Positions 1 through 11,734 of a stretch of 64,000 nucleotides of DNA are shown one piece after another. Source of the DNA: Spongilla lacustris (taxonomy: Eukaryota > Porifera > Demospongiae > Spongillida > Spongillidae); NCBI GenBank assembly GCA_949361645.1, contig OX442423.1, forward strand, positions 7,053,967 through 7,117,966. Direction: 5' to 3'. The notes under the pieces were generated by a model, which saw only the letters and a list, made by a program, of their open reading frames with translations, did no database searches and had not been told where the DNA came from. A program made the translations under genes and the position numbers. Each line of letters begins with the position of its first letter. Position 1 is the stretch's first letter.

Positions 1-1207
1 AGCTGAACACCTCACACTTAGAGATGTTAATGTGAAGACCTAAGGGAGGACCCAGCTCTTGGATCAATTTCAGGACTGAACCCAAAGATGACCTTGGACC
101 AGCAAGTGCACCATCATCAAGATACCAGGCATGGAACAGTAGAGGACAACCACTATCTTTGGTAATTGCTGTAATTAGAGCATTCAGCACAAGGGAAAAA
201 AACAGAGGACCAAGAGGATCACCTTGCTGCACCCCGGACTTAGATCTCAGTCGCCCTAGGGGATGCCACAAAAAAGGTTGTTGGCTGTAGCACCATCTTG
301 CCCAAGGTAGCAGCTCTGGGAAATGCTTTGCACACTCGGAAAGGAGTGACTGCCGGGATACCACATTGAAGGCATTCCTCATGTCTATCTTCAACACAGC
401 AAAGTCATCATCACCCCAGTGCTCATCAATACATGCCCGCAGGCCATGTGCTATCTTCTCTGCTCCAAATGGGCAAGCCACACCATACTGGAATGGATGA
501 AAAAAACCAGTAGCCTTTACTTTAACCATTGCACAAAGGCATTTCCCAGTAAGGCGACGCAAAGCCTCTCCAACTGCAATTGGACGAATGTCAAAGGGGC
601 TACCTGATTTTGACTTATTGAGAGCTGTTAGATTTCCTCCTGCAAGGAATGTTGACAATACTACGGGAGCCTTGCCAGAAGCAAGTATGTTGATGACAGC
701 CCTTAGGGAATGGAGTATGGGTGTTTGCAGTTGAACTTCTGCAGCATCAATAAGGTGTTGTATGCGGAGACCTGAGGGACCAGCTGCAGTGAGCTTAGGG
801 AAGGACCGTAATATTGCCATGATATTCATATCTGCTGGAATTAAAATGGGAGTATCAACATTAGGCAAGATTGGAGCAATAGGGCAGTCACTCTCTGGGT
901 GTTTGGATTGGAGCAGTCTCCATGTTTCCTCAGTGTGTGGTGCAATACCTGGGGAAGTCAAGACCTGGCATGCTTTACCATAAAGACCATCCTGTGCAAG
1001 GGAGATTGCCGAATCCACACGCTTCTTGGAGAGAGAATCATCACTAGGATGGTGGGATTTATTATACCCCGAAGCTCGAGCTTCTGCCTTGAGCCACAGT
1101 TCACCAAAGTGACCCTTTGACCAGAGATCGCAAAGTAGATTTATGGAAACTGGCTTGTTATGACGACCACGACGCTTAGAGGAAGGCAGAACACACTTGG
1201 GCAGCAT
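1..1207 (-). CDS. non-LTR-type reverse transcriptase, partial (runs off left edge)
   Basis: The minus strand is open for 402 codons from an ATG at 1205-1207 to the window edge, with an in-frame stop just upstream at 1232-1234. The translation has reverse transcriptase blocks: VLKIDMRNAFNVVSRQ (palm motif A type), GVQQGDPLGPLFFSLVLNAL at about 180-235 (finger/palm motif of non-LTR RTs) and YLDDG at about 110-125 (catalytic YxDD). Upstream lies RPIAVGEALRRLTGKCLC, typical of repetitive RT proteins I associate with sponge and cnidarian genomes. The enzyme would copy element RNA at the target site. No stop or frameshift is visible, so the copy looks young. N-terminal domains upstream of about residue 1 (PKCVLPSSKRRGR) and the C-terminus beyond the edge cannot be judged. 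The clade within non-LTR elements is not assigned. Confidence 0.85.
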   Translation of the reverse strand, partial: MLPKCVLPSSKRRGRHNKPVSINLLCDLWSKGHFGELWLKAEARASGYNKSHHPSDDSLSKKRVDSAISLAQDGLYGKACQVLTSPGIAPHTEETWRLLQSKHPESDCPIAPILPNVDTPILIPADMNIMAILRSFPKLTAAGPSGLRIQHLIDAAEVQLQTPILHSLRAVINILASGKAPVVLSTFLAGGNLTALNKSKSGSPFDIRPIAVGEALRRLTGKCLCAMVKVKATGFFHPFQYGVACPFGAEKIAHGLRACIDEHWGDDDFAVLKIDMRNAFNVVSRQSLLSECAKHFPELLPWARWCYSQQPFLWHPLGRLRSKSGVQQGDPLGPLFFSLVLNALITAITKDSGCPLLFHAWYLDDGALAGPRSSLGSVLKLIQELGPPLGLHINISKCEVFS

Positions 1208-1963
1208 GAAAAGCTTATTATTATTAATTAATTAATTATTATTATTATTATGAAAAAAACAAGGTACATGCAGAATACGTACATGTAATACATTTTAAAA
1301 AGAAAAGTTCATGTTCAAGTTCTACTTTACAAAGGCTGCCTGGCAATCATTGCACAGGCATGTTGCCTCTGCAATGTGATGGCCAATCTTTGGTACAGCT
1401 GATTGATAACATTATTATTATTATTATTATTATTATTTATTTATTTATTTTTCACAATTACTGGGTGGCTCAACTAATGCACAATTCAACCTCTCATTTG
1501 TGGACGAAAACCCCACATTATGATCGACCTCCACATCATGACCTTCATATTATGACCCCCACATTAAAAACCTGGTCCTGATTGGGTTGACATGATTTCC
1601 TTTATGCATGATCAACCCCTCTGGACTGATTAGGCAAGCTATCTGACAAGTCTAGGCGTTCTTTGTAAGTAGACACGTCATTGGGATCTGCTAAATTACC
1701 TGTTCCACTTGCTTTAGATAGGGCTGGAAACCAGGTGGTAGTAACTTGTTAAGTGCATGCCGCGGCATTCAAATGTCTACAGCCAGGTGTTGCAAGGCAC
1801 TGGTGGTACTTGTATATGTGCACTCAAGTGACAGCCCATATCAATACACACAACACACATACACAAGCACAAGCACACACGTTGCATCAGAAAGGTTTGG
1901 ACATGCGCAAATTGATGTCAAACGGAGGAACTACTAGTTGTGATCAGAACACACACTTATCTA
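1208..1963. other. AT-rich intergenic stretch with (TTA)n microsatellites
   Basis: Contains (TTA/ATT)n runs at about 1216-1250 and 1410-1450, a (ACACAC)-rich patch near 1850-1880, and no supported gene. Confidence 0.5.
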
Positions 1964-2369
1964 TGGAACGCCGTTGCCCTCAAAATTCAGAGCGTTTCAA
2001 TATTTTATTTTATTTTTGTATTTATTTATTTATTTATTGTATCCATAGTAATTTTGAAACAATATCCGATAAATAGAAACACTGCCTTGACGCTAAGTGC
2101 CGTGTTTTCTCAATAAACAGTGCACGTTGTTTAGTTCGATGCGAGGTTGTTACATTTGTTGCTGTGTGTTCTAAACAGACGCAGCTTGTTTTTACCCATT
2201 GAACACCTCTTCGTTGTAGCTTGTTTGGATCGTAAGCGGGCGCGTACTAGCTCTTTAGTTTAGTTATGTTCCTCTCCATAGTGATATACGCAACGGCATG
2301 TATTATTAGCGGTAGCCGCGATATCTCCGATTATATATATGTTGCTTTCCTGACCAAAGCCCTCCCTTC

Positions 2370-2611
2370 CAGCGGCGTAGGAAGGAGTTTTTAAATGGGG
2401 GGCAAACTTTGACGGTCATCATGGGGAGAGGGTGCGGGAGAGGGGTACCCATCCCGGTGGTCCCGCCCAGCCAGCTATGGAAGTGCTGTAAGCTTCCCCA
2501 TTCTCAGCAAAAGGTAGGTTTCGCTTAGTTTTTAATAAAAATAAAATAGTGTGCATAGATACACTGTAGTATCGCTGGTGTAAAAGTGGCCCCCCTTTTC
2601 CTACGCCACTG
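2370..2611. mobile_element. hAT-like MITE nested in left palindrome arm
   Basis: The 242-bp segment begins CAGCGGCGTAGGAAGG and ends with the reverse complement of CAGTGGCGTAGGAAAAGG. The opposite palindrome arm near 9040-9060 reads directly across the site (AAAGCCCTCCCTTTGTCTGC) without it, giving an empty-site control. The CAGTGGCG-type terminus is common in hAT-derived MITEs. The target duplication is imperfect (CCTTC versus CTTTC), so its length is not fixed. There is no coding capacity. Confidence 0.7.
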
Positions 2612-2750
2612 CTTTCATCTGCATATGCTTTACCCAATCAGAACGGTGCATGCACGTTGCTTTCTGAGCGGTGATAGAAAACCGGATCTTACAAGGAAAA
2701 AACGCATTTTGGAATCATTATGTGATTGAACATTAATGATAGATCGAACA

Positions 2751-2800
2751 AACGCCTACATGTAGGCGAAAAGTGCTGTTTTAGCCTACATGTAGGCGTT
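2751..2800. repeat. 50-bp hairpin palindrome
   Basis: Arms of 22 nt around a 6-nt loop (GTGCTG), with one mismatch. Each arm itself contains the self-complementary core GCCTACATGTAGGC. It lies in the left-arm-only block. Confidence 0.8.
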
Positions 2801-3705
2801 CTATTGCAATGTATGGTCCTCGCATTCAATACCGCATAAAACTTTGAACTCCAAAAAAATAACACTTAAGCATAGGCCTTCGTTTCTAATTCGCATTGGA
2901 GCTCATTCAACCATCGGCACATTAGATACACAATCGAGATGAAGGAGCGTACAAAAATTGCCCACGATCCTGATGAAAATGAGTATAAAAGTTGGAAATC
3001 GAGTGTATTTGGCAAAAAGAGTTAAAATTATAGCTGCTTATAAAACGAAGAATGCTTCTAGTAAGTTTTTTGCAAATCGGAACAACTCCAGCTAAATGAG
3101 GGGCGTGCCCCAACAAAGCGTATGTGACACTAGCAGCTCGTTGGTGGTGTTTTCTGCCGCCACCTTGCAAGTAGCCCTCGTTGGTATATTAATCCCCATT
3201 GTTTCAAGCGTTGGCTGTTTGTTCATTGTTTGCAATAAAGCGATCGTAGGTGACGACCTATCATTAAAATCACACACAAATCAATTTAAATGTTCAATCA
3301 CACTCAGACGTCACAGCGATTTAAAACCTTTATTAAATCAAAACTTGATTCGACGATTTTTATGTACATGCGCATTGCTTAACTGCTGAACGTTCTGCTT
3401 GTATAAATTATATTTCGTTTACAGTGTGCTCTTTGTTCTTCACTTGGTACTGGATTTCCCTTTGTTCCTTTCTCAGCTCGTCAGTGTGACATTGCACCTA
3501 AGTCATGTTTTAAAACGCTTACACGTTCACCATCAGCACTAAGAATTATAACTGGCATGATTTATTTTAATATCAGGTTCTCATACTTCTGAATCCACCT
3601 GAACATCTCAGTTCATCACACAAGACCCATTTAACTATAACAGACCTTCTGAAGAAAAAGGTTTGGTATAGTTGGCAAAATCATATATCTAGTTATAATC
3701 CTGTT

Positions 3706-4576
3706 GGGGAGGAGTGGGTTAGTTGAGCCAAATTTTAGGGTGAGGTTTATTCATTTTGGTTAATAGCCAGATATGTAAAGGGGTATCACTTGGCATGTCG
3801 TAGAAATGTTAGAGACTGGGGATGGGCATGAGAAAAAGGACATTATAAAAATTCAACTGGTGTAAAAACTAACCCAGCCAAGTGGTTCAGTTGATCTTTG
3901 AGCCATATGCTGTCTTAAGCTAAAGTTATGTGCATATGCTAGCATGAGTAGGCCAAGGCTTTCTTGTCTCTTGTCCAATGTCCAAGCATGTGAAATAATT
4001 GATCAAAGTAAATTCATACACTAATGCATGACACTTTACCAATGAGAGCCCATAAAATTGATTTGCAAGTGTTTTAACTTGATTCACAATGTCATTCTCC
4101 ATTTTACAAATATAAACAGAATGCCTCTGAGATTGTTTCATAGCCAAACAAGCCTAGCTCACTATTTCTGTTACATGAACCAATAATGCCATATGATCGC
4201 AGTTAAAGTGTATGGCTCAACTAACCCCTTTGCAAATGGCTCTTAACCCCACTACTAACTTTTCAAGTAAAGAGGAAAGTTGCATAAAATGGAAGCAAAG
4301 TATATAGTTTATTTTAAAGCTGCATACTTGTACTTTCTAACACCCTAGACTGAAACAGAACAATCAATGATGAGTGCACAAACTGTGAAAAAAAAAAATA
4401 GAATTTCATTAAGATCATCAAATTTCTTATTTTTGAATGTTACATTGTAATGAATACAAAAGCAAAATCCATATTAGGACAAAAAGATAGTCATTACACT
4501 TAATGTCAATATATGTTAGCATAATTCAAGTATGCAGCTAAAAAAAGGGGGTGGCTCAACTAACCTACTCCTCCCC
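3706..4576. mobile_element. non-autonomous element with 25-bp terminal inverted repeats
   Basis: Starts GGGGAGGAGTGGGTTAGTTG (3706-) and ends with its inverse at 4552-4576; 24 of 25 terminal bases match. An additional inverted internal copy of the GGCTCAACTAACCCC motif lies at about 4213-4228. It has no transposase ORF. Part of it is also present in the right palindrome arm (about 7905-8575), so it predates the arm duplication. Target duplication was not resolved. Confidence 0.55.
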
Positions 4577-5499
4577 TACTTATAATAATTCTCAAAAGCA
4601 TTAGGCAAGTCAAGTGTATCGTTAATAACTCAAAAGTGAAATCTTCTTGTTTAATAATTTCAATTTTCTAGTAGTCCACCAAGAACACTGATTTCTATGC
4701 TTACAAATAACAACAATATATAAGAGCATTCAATAGTTAACATGTACATTTAGATGCAGATGCATTAAAATTTGGATCTAAAAAACACCACCTTGGGAGT
4801 GTAGAAATATCAAGATTAAGATCTCATAATTGCTGGTAGACAATGCATTTATAATGCACCTTGGGCCTAGTACATGTACAGTTCTCCAGACGTTGCATAC
4901 AATGTTGACAAAACCTGATGTGTGGGGTATGGTGAAATGAAATTATATAGTGAATAGTAGAAATATCCTAAATTGAATATTTTAGCCATGGAGTATACTG
5001 TATTCTGTACATACCTGATCCAGTACTTCAATTTAACATACCATTATAATAATACTTAACGAGGCTCATACTTATATTTGTGGCCACCAATCCCCCAAGA
5101 TACTTGTGTACTACATAATACATTATTATGTGCCAATGACTATTCAATGGAGTTTTTTAACATTTACAATTGATCTACAAACTTGGGAGGAACAAAAGGG
5201 AACTCCTTTGCTCTGATGCAATGTTACCAGCAAGCATTACCCAGACCGTTGTTAACAATGATTACTCTATACAGAGGATGGCATTAACCAATAAGGATTA
5301 TTTCAAAATGGTTTGGTGGATTTAGCAGTCCAGTTTTACTCCCAGAAAAATAGAAAAGGCCATCTACTAATGCTGTTTTCTGCAGTGTTTTCTGACCTTC
5401 TAGTAAAACACAGTAATCCTTCATATTAGCATATAGATACCTACCACAGTGTACACCAGGACATTAGACAATAAGTTGATACTCACATTGCATGTCTAA

Positions 5500-5760
5500 A
5501 TGCAGTTTGTGATTAACCCTCAAATATCTACACCCACACCTAAAACACACTTACCTAAAACCACACTACACTACGGCACTTACTTGTGCCCCCACTGCAC
5601 ACATGTACACATACACTACACTACACCTATACCCACACTATGTGCACATACATATACTGCACTAAACATATCTACATTCCTACACCCACATATATATCTA
5701 CACACACATACTAACATCTACACAAGTACATACACTTAAACTAACACACATTACACAAGT
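5500..5760. repeat. CA-rich degenerate minisatellite (left of palindrome centre)
   Basis: Irregular repeats of ACACCYACACTACACTAC-type units. They are the inverse complement in composition and motif of the array at 5930-6270, so the pair sits at the palindrome core. Confidence 0.6.
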
Positions 5761-5929
5761 GTGGTGTGCATGAGTTAGGTGTGTTGTGTGTGTAGGTAGT
5801 GTGGGTGTTGGTGCATTGAATTTTCATGCAGTTCAATCTAATTAATGTAAGTAAATAAGGAGGATTCAATACATCTAGAAGTACATGTGTACATAAATTG
5901 ATCAAGGTACGCTATATGTGTAGAGAAGT

Positions 5930-6270
5930 GTGAATGTAGTGCAGTATAGTATATGTAGTGTAGTGTGGGCGTAGGTATGTGTAGTGTAGAGTGGGTGTAG
6001 GTATGTGTAGTGTAGAGTGGGTGTAGGCATGTGCATGTAGTGTAGAGTGGGTGTAAGCATGTGTAGTGTAGAGTGGGTGTAGGTATGTGTAGTGTAGAGT
6101 GGGTGTAGGTATGTGTAGTGTAGAGTGGATGTAGGTATGTGTAGTGCAGAGTGGGTGTAGGTATGTGTAGTGTGGTGTGGTGTGGGTGTAGTATGTGTAG
6201 TGTAGTGTGGGTTTAGATATGTGTAGTGTGGGTGTATGTATGTGTAGTGCAGTGTGGGTTTAGGTATGTG
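5930..6270. repeat. 26-bp minisatellite, about 13 copies
   Basis: Unit close to GTAGTGTAGAGTGGGTGTAGGTATGT, with sequence variants between copies. The apparent ORF across it on the minus strand is repeat-derived. Confidence 0.85.
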
Positions 6271-7497
6271 TACATTTACATCCAGCCATGTACCGGTACA
6301 CACTTCCCTACCAAATACATTTCTCATGCATGTGCACCAACTAAATTCTATGCCTTTTAGTTGGGACTTATTGTCTAATGTCCTGGTTATTTTACTGCAA
6401 CACCAGAAAACACTGCAGAAAAATAGCATTTATTTTATACATGACCTATTCTAGTTTACTGTGTGTAGTACCATTTTTGTAGTAATCCTGTGTTGGATGT
6501 TGATGTGAGCTGCATGTTTATGGTCAGTGCTAAACGTACATTTGACTCGTTGAAACTCATGCAAGATACAGACTATCTTTATTCCTCACCATGATTTTCG
6601 GCTACACATTGTTACTTGTCCAGTTGTACCTATTAGGAATACCTTGCATGAGCATGTCACATGTGCCAACAATATTGTCACATGCAAGTCTCATCTGAAA
6701 GATGTTGATCTATCCCCTTATGTAAACTGTATATCCCTTTAAATAGGTTGCAGTATATTTGATTATACTTGTCCCTTCAGTCCTACTCCATATAGGGGTA
6801 ATCGTTGTAAACTACAGTCTGGGTAGGCTTGCTGCTATGATTGCATCAGTGCAAAAGCAGTTTGCTTTTGTCCCTCCCAAACATTTGTTTTCGTATTGAT
6901 TATTATTTTTCCAACTGCATGCAGCCCACAGTGTGTACCTGTCTGGTTAAAGGTGAAAGGACGTTAATGGACATTGATTTGTACAGCAATTGTAAAATCA
7001 GGCAAATGAATTCTTTTAAAAAGTCAGTGACACATAATAATTCATGCATGTACTATGCGATACATAAGTATTTTAGGGGATTGGTGGCCACAAATATAAT
7101 TATGAGCTTCATTAAATATTATTGTAGAGGTATATTAAAGGATAACACCAAATTGAAAAGTATTGGTATGCACAGAATACAGTATATTCCATGGCTGAAA
7201 TATTCAATTTAGGATATTCCTACCATTAAGCACTTAACTCGCCTAACCATTAGGTTTCATACAACTTCTGGTTAACTATACTAGACCCAAGGTGCATTAT
7301 AAATGCAATATGAACAATGTCATCTTTCATTGCAGATAATCTACCAGCAATTATCTTGATATTTCTACACTCCCAAGGTGGTGTTTTTTAGATCCAAATT
7401 TTAATGCATCTGCATCTAAATGTACATGTTAACTATTGAAAGTGCAATGACTAGCTTTTTGTCCTACATAAGGATTTTGTTTTTGTATTCATTACAC

Positions 7498-7825
7498 CCA
7501 TGAAAGACAATTTAAATATCACTAGTGAGGAAACTGAGGTCTTCCCTTGTGATGAGATCTAAGATGTATATACATGTATTGGATACAGAGACATTAATGT
7601 TCACATAAACACACTTTAAAATACTAATTTGTCTTTGGTGGGATGGCCCTGGCAATGGCTTGGACGAGGGTTAAGTTTAGCCTGCCATATATTTCAGCCA
7701 AGACCCGACTCTTGTGGCAGGAAGAAGTGGTGGCAATGTAGGATGCGAGGCAGGAGAAGGTGGTGTGAGCTTCTTTGCCCCAGTTACAATATGTCTCCAC
7801 AGCGAATGGGACACAAACCCACCCA
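7498..7825. other. insertion present only in right palindrome arm
   Basis: In the left arm the flanking sequences (GTATTCATTACA inverse, and ATGTAATATTCAAAAATAAG inverse) are contiguous around 4415-4455. Here about 330 bp intervene. Both edges carry a CCCA/CCCACA-like motif. No gene or clear terminal repeat was recognised. Confidence 0.5.
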
Positions 7826-9551
7826 CAATGTAATATTCAAAAATAAGAAATTTGTTGATCTTAATTCTATTTTCTTACAGTCTGTGCTCTCATCAATGAT
7901 ACTTCCGCTTCAGTCTAGGGTGTTAGAAAGTACAAGTATGCAGCTATATTAAAATAAACTATTATATACCTTGCTTCCATTTTATGCAACTTTCCCGGCT
8001 CTTTACTTGAAAAGTTAGTAGTGGGGTTAAGAGCCATTTGCACAGGGGTTAGTTGAGCCGTACACTTTAACTGCGATCATATGGCATTATTGGTTCATGT
8101 AACAGAAATAGTGAGCTAGGCTTGTTTGGCTATGAAACAATCTCAGAGGCATTCTGTTTATATTTGTAAAATGGAGAATAATGTTGTGAATCACGTTTAA
8201 AAAACACTTGCAAATGAATTTTATGGGCTCTCATTGGCAATAAAGTGTCATGCAATGTATGAATTTACTTTGATCAATTATTTCACAATGCTTGGACATT
8301 GGACAAGAGACAAGAAAGCCTTGGCCTACCTCATGCTAGCTTAAGACAGCATATGGCTCAAGGCTCAACTGACCCACTTGGCTGAGTTAGTTGTGCCACT
8401 TAACACCAGTTGATTTTTTATAATGTTCTTTTTCTCATGCCCATCCCCAGTCTCTAACATTTCTACGACATGCCAAGTGATGCCCCTTTATATATCTGCA
8501 TGCTGGCTATTAACCAAAACCCAAAGGCACTATAAACCTAACCCTAAAATTCAACTACTCCTCCCCTACAGGATTATAATTAGATATCTGGTTTTGCCAA
8601 CTATACCAAACCTTTTTCTTCAGAAGGACTGCTATAGTTAAATGGGTCTTGTGAGATGAACTGAGATGTTCAGGTGGATTCAAAAGTATGCGGAAAACCT
8701 GATATTAAAATAAATCATGCCAGTTATAATTTTCAGTGGTGGTGAACGTGTAAGCGTTTTAAAATATGATTTATAGGTGCAATGCCACACTGAAGAGCTG
8801 AGAAAGGAACAAAAGGGAAATCCAGTACCAAGAAAAGAAAAAAGAGCAAACTTTAGAAATATAATTTATACAAGCAGAACGTTCAGCAGTTAAGCAATGC
8901 GAATGTACATGTAAGGTATTGTGTACAATCAGAGTAACGTACGTGTTGATCTATTATAGGCCTATAATATGGTCCGGTTTTCTAATCACCGCTCAGAATG
9001 CAACGTGCATACCGGCACCGTTCTGATTGGGTAAAGCATATGCAGACAAAGGGAGGGCTTTGGAAAGCAACATGATCGGGGATATCGCAGCTACCGGTAA
9101 TAAAGCTAACAATACATGCGTATGGCGAGGAACTAAAGAGCTAGTACACGCCCGCTTAGAGGTGTTCAATGGGTAAAAACAAGCTGCGTCTGTTAAGAAC
9201 ACACAGCAACAAATGTAACAACCTCGCAGCGAACTAAACAACACACAGCAACAAATGTAACAACCTCGCAGCGAATTAAACAACGTGTTTATTGAGAAAA
9301 CACGGCAACTTCAAGTAGCGATCAAGACAGTGTTCTATTTATCGGATAGTGTTTCAAAATTACTATGGATACAATAAAAAATAAAAATAAATACAAAAAT
9401 AAAATAAAATATTGAAACGCTCTGAATTTTGAGGGCAACGGCGTTCCATACTTATTAGCTTCAAGTATACTGAATCACTCGTCTATGATTTAAATAAAAA
9501 ATAAATAAATAAAATTAAAATAAAATACAATTTATTTTAATAAATAAAAAT

Positions 9552-9558
9552 AAAAAAA
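9552..9558 (-). terminator. Pol III oligo-T terminator of tRNA-Ile
   Basis: Seven consecutive T residues on the minus strand, 2 nt after the tRNA 3' end. Confidence 0.7.
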
Positions 9559-9559
9559 T

Positions 9560-9632
9560 TGGTCTGTATGAGGATCGAACTCATGACATTCGCGTTATTA
9601 GCACGACGCTCTACCGACTGAGCTAACAGACC
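9560..9632 (-). tRNA. tRNA-Ile (anticodon AAT)
   Basis: The minus strand folds as a canonical 73-nt tRNA: acceptor GGTCTGT/ACAGACC perfectly paired, D stem GCTC/GAGC, anticodon stem TCGTG/CGCGA with loop CTAATAA (anticodon AAT, read as IAU), T stem ATGAG/CTCAT with loop TTCGATC, discriminator A. Internal promoters match the A box (TAGCTCAGTCGGTAGAGC) and B box (GTTCGATCC). A run of T on the minus strand (A7 at 9552-9558) follows immediately and would serve as Pol III terminator. No intron. It lies about 110 bp outside the palindrome. Confidence 0.95.
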
Positions 9633-9699
9633 ATACATGTGTAGAAAAAGAATATTCTCCTATATGAAGAAGAATATAAGTTTGAATGAAAACAGAGAA

Positions 9700-10145
9700 T
9701 GGTCCGGGAACCGCTTCCGAAACAGCTATATCAATCACACTGGATCTGAAAGCTCGCCCTTGTGATGACCGTGCACCTCTTAATCACATTATAGAGGAGC
9801 GCAGGAAAGAGAAGCTAAGGCAGCATCTTTATCCAGGCAACATAATGATGCTCTTGCTTGGTAGATAGAAGAGAGGCCAATCTCTTGTACGTCACAGAGG
9901 CATGAACACTTCCCCGTTCCTCCTGATGTTGAAAAACTAGTGGAGTAAAGGAGCCATGCTCTATTTCCCGTACATGTTGGTCATAAGATCTCTGTTTTTG
10001 GCCGGCGTTCATCATGAAGACGGTATGCTGATTTGGGTGGAAAACGCCTACATCAATAAATGCCCGCTGGTGATGATCACCCCATGCAAAAACCTTGTGC
10101 ACTGACATCGAGACGAGCACCGTTTTCTGAATTTGAAGTGCCATG
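9700..10145 (-). pseudogene. decayed C-terminal fragment of the RT family
   Basis: Minus-strand translation gives VHKVFAWGDHHQRAFIDVGV, then REIEHGSFTPLVF and YKRLASLLSTK. This is the conserved C-terminal block of the repetitive RT proteins to which 1-1207 also belongs (family recognition from memory). After the TGGATAAAG codons near 9840 the frame breaks, and the matching CLSFSFLRSSIM and LRGARSS blocks continue in another frame with a stop between them. There is no full domain, so this is a dead fragment. Confidence 0.7.
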
Positions 10146-10193
10146 CGATAGCAGTTCTCCGGTTAAAGCTTACAATGGTGGTTCTATAGCACA

Positions 10194-10260
10194 TCAGAGG
10201 CGGATCCAGGGGGAGGGGGGGGGGGGGGGGGTTATAGTCCCCCCTTTCCCTTAAAACACG
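10194..10260. mobile_element. MITE end with poly-G tract
   Basis: GGCGGATCCAGGGGGAG is followed by a run of about 20 G, the same terminus style as 43773-44531. The partner end was not located with confidence. Confidence 0.35.
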
Positions 10261-11734
10261 CCCCTTTTTAATTTTGTGCCCGCCCCTTCAGGCTCCTGAA
10301 GTGCCTCGATCTTCATACTTGTGAAAATATTCAACGCGTGACGTACGAAAAGAAGTCTCCGATAAGATATTCATAGTGAACCACAACCCGCGCCACAAAG
10401 CGGTGGATCCATCAGCCACGGTGGTCTGCTCTCATTGAACGCGTGGAAACTAATAAGCCCTACGCCCCGAAAAATTGAAATGGTTACGTACACCCATAGC
10501 AACGAACCTGACAACCGATGCCTTTTAGAACCAGCCGTGCACGGGGTACATAAAACGTAATCAACACCTAAAAGCCATACTAGCAGTGATAAACACCTTT
10601 GAACTATATTGTAAGCAAAAATCACGTGGCCTGGTGTTGCCAACTGTCGGCTCTGGTACTTCAAACCTATCGACTTACGCACGGCGATCACCGACTACAT
10701 GTGTTCAAAAAACTACAGCGACGCTCGGTGACTGAATTGGAACATGCTAAAGCTATCACGGTAAATTTAGTTGTTTGTACTGTCGTTTTTTGGTACAGGT
10801 TAGTGGCAACGCATTTTCTGAAGTAGATTTCTAGCCTTTGAAAATCCACCATTTTGGTGTCTTTTTGGGGGTGGGGGAATTAATATTTGCGCAATGAAGT
10901 TTGGTTTTAACAGAGCGTTTAAAATATAGCCTTACATTTCTTTTGGTCTAAATTTGACTCCATGCTCATATGTAAATAGATTGAGCTTGAACTGAATTAG
11001 TATTTAATCTTTACTCTCTTGGCTGGAGGGGGGATGGCAGCTACCAATTGTGGCTCAATACTTAGTAAGTGTTCTTGCACAATGCGCATCAGGTTCTGCA
11101 TGTGGTTGTGGATTGGAGCAAATGTCAAGCCAAGAATTTTGCATGAATTGACTTGGCCCCTGAAAAGGGGGCTGTTTCTCCTTTGGGGTTATCGCCAACA
11201 ATTTGGCTGGATATGTGATGCATCCTTTCCTCACCAGCCAGACAGATTCCTGATGATTTGAGCCACCTGAAACACCAGTGAGTTAGAATTGAGCCTTTGC
11301 TGTATGTTGTGACACACCGCCTTAGAAGCCTCAGTGTATTCCACGGTATGGCAAGCCCAGCCTTAATCGCCGGCAATACATGTACCTGAACTTCAGTCCA
11401 TGATGACTAGGCAGTTGTAGTTTAGCTCTGGTGACATGCACGAATGTCATTGGCAGAAGTGAGTGTATATATTATGTAACCTCTGTACAAGTCATTGACA
11501 TTCACTTAACTGCTTCCCCTGTAGCAAGTTGTATGATGGCTTTGTCAGGACTAGCTGGTAGAGATTACCCTCTTCAGCAAACTCGCTGCTTGCTTCTCCT
11601 CCTCAGGTGTAAGTGTTGGTGCACACTCATGCTCTTCATAGTCACCATCCTTAATATCCCTGCTGCAGTCTGTATGCAGTGCTCCAGAACATCTGACAGC
11701 AGCATTATCACACTTGATGATAGTCTGACTAGGG
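10261..11734. other. no supported gene
   Basis: Short open frames of 60-106 codons on both strands (10371-10691 minus, 10599-10826 plus, 11431-11748 plus) show no recognisable motif or splice architecture. No strong repeat is seen. Confidence 0.4.

Larger units (their letters stand above)
1964..5770. repeat. left arm of 7.5-kb imperfect palindrome
   Basis: Reverse-complement matches to 5930-9448 run almost end to end. 1964-2230 pairs with about 9180-9448; 3360-3700 with 8570-8930; 3700-3900 with 8390-8575; 3930-4350 with 7910-8330; 4735-4812 with 7354-7432; 5050-5105 with 7077-7130; 5187-5290 with 6780-6890; 5380-5477 with 6365-6430. The outermost matched base is followed outward by TA on both sides (1962-1963 and 9449-9450). 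Outside that point similarity stops abruptly. Identity at the outer end is roughly 90 percent or more by eye, with indels. A left-only block (about 2690-3350) and a left-only MITE (2370-2611) show that the arms have evolved separately. Confidence 0.85.
5930..9448. repeat. right arm of 7.5-kb imperfect palindrome
   Basis: Inverse partner of 1964-5770. Relative to the left arm it carries a local 50-bp tandem duplication near 9205-9285 (GCAACAAATGTAACAACCTC twice), an extra block at about 7498-7825, and lacks the left-arm MITE. The exact centre is between 5770 and 5930. Confidence 0.85.

Noticed and set aside
5902..6429. 175-codon Thr/His/Tyr-rich minus-strand ORF
   Set aside because: It arises from the 26-bp minisatellite at the palindrome core.
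1964..9448. Palindrome as a pure assembly fold-back artefact
   Set aside because: The arms differ by many substitutions, a MITE, a 660-bp block, a 330-bp insertion and a local duplication, which a simple chimeric read would not produce.
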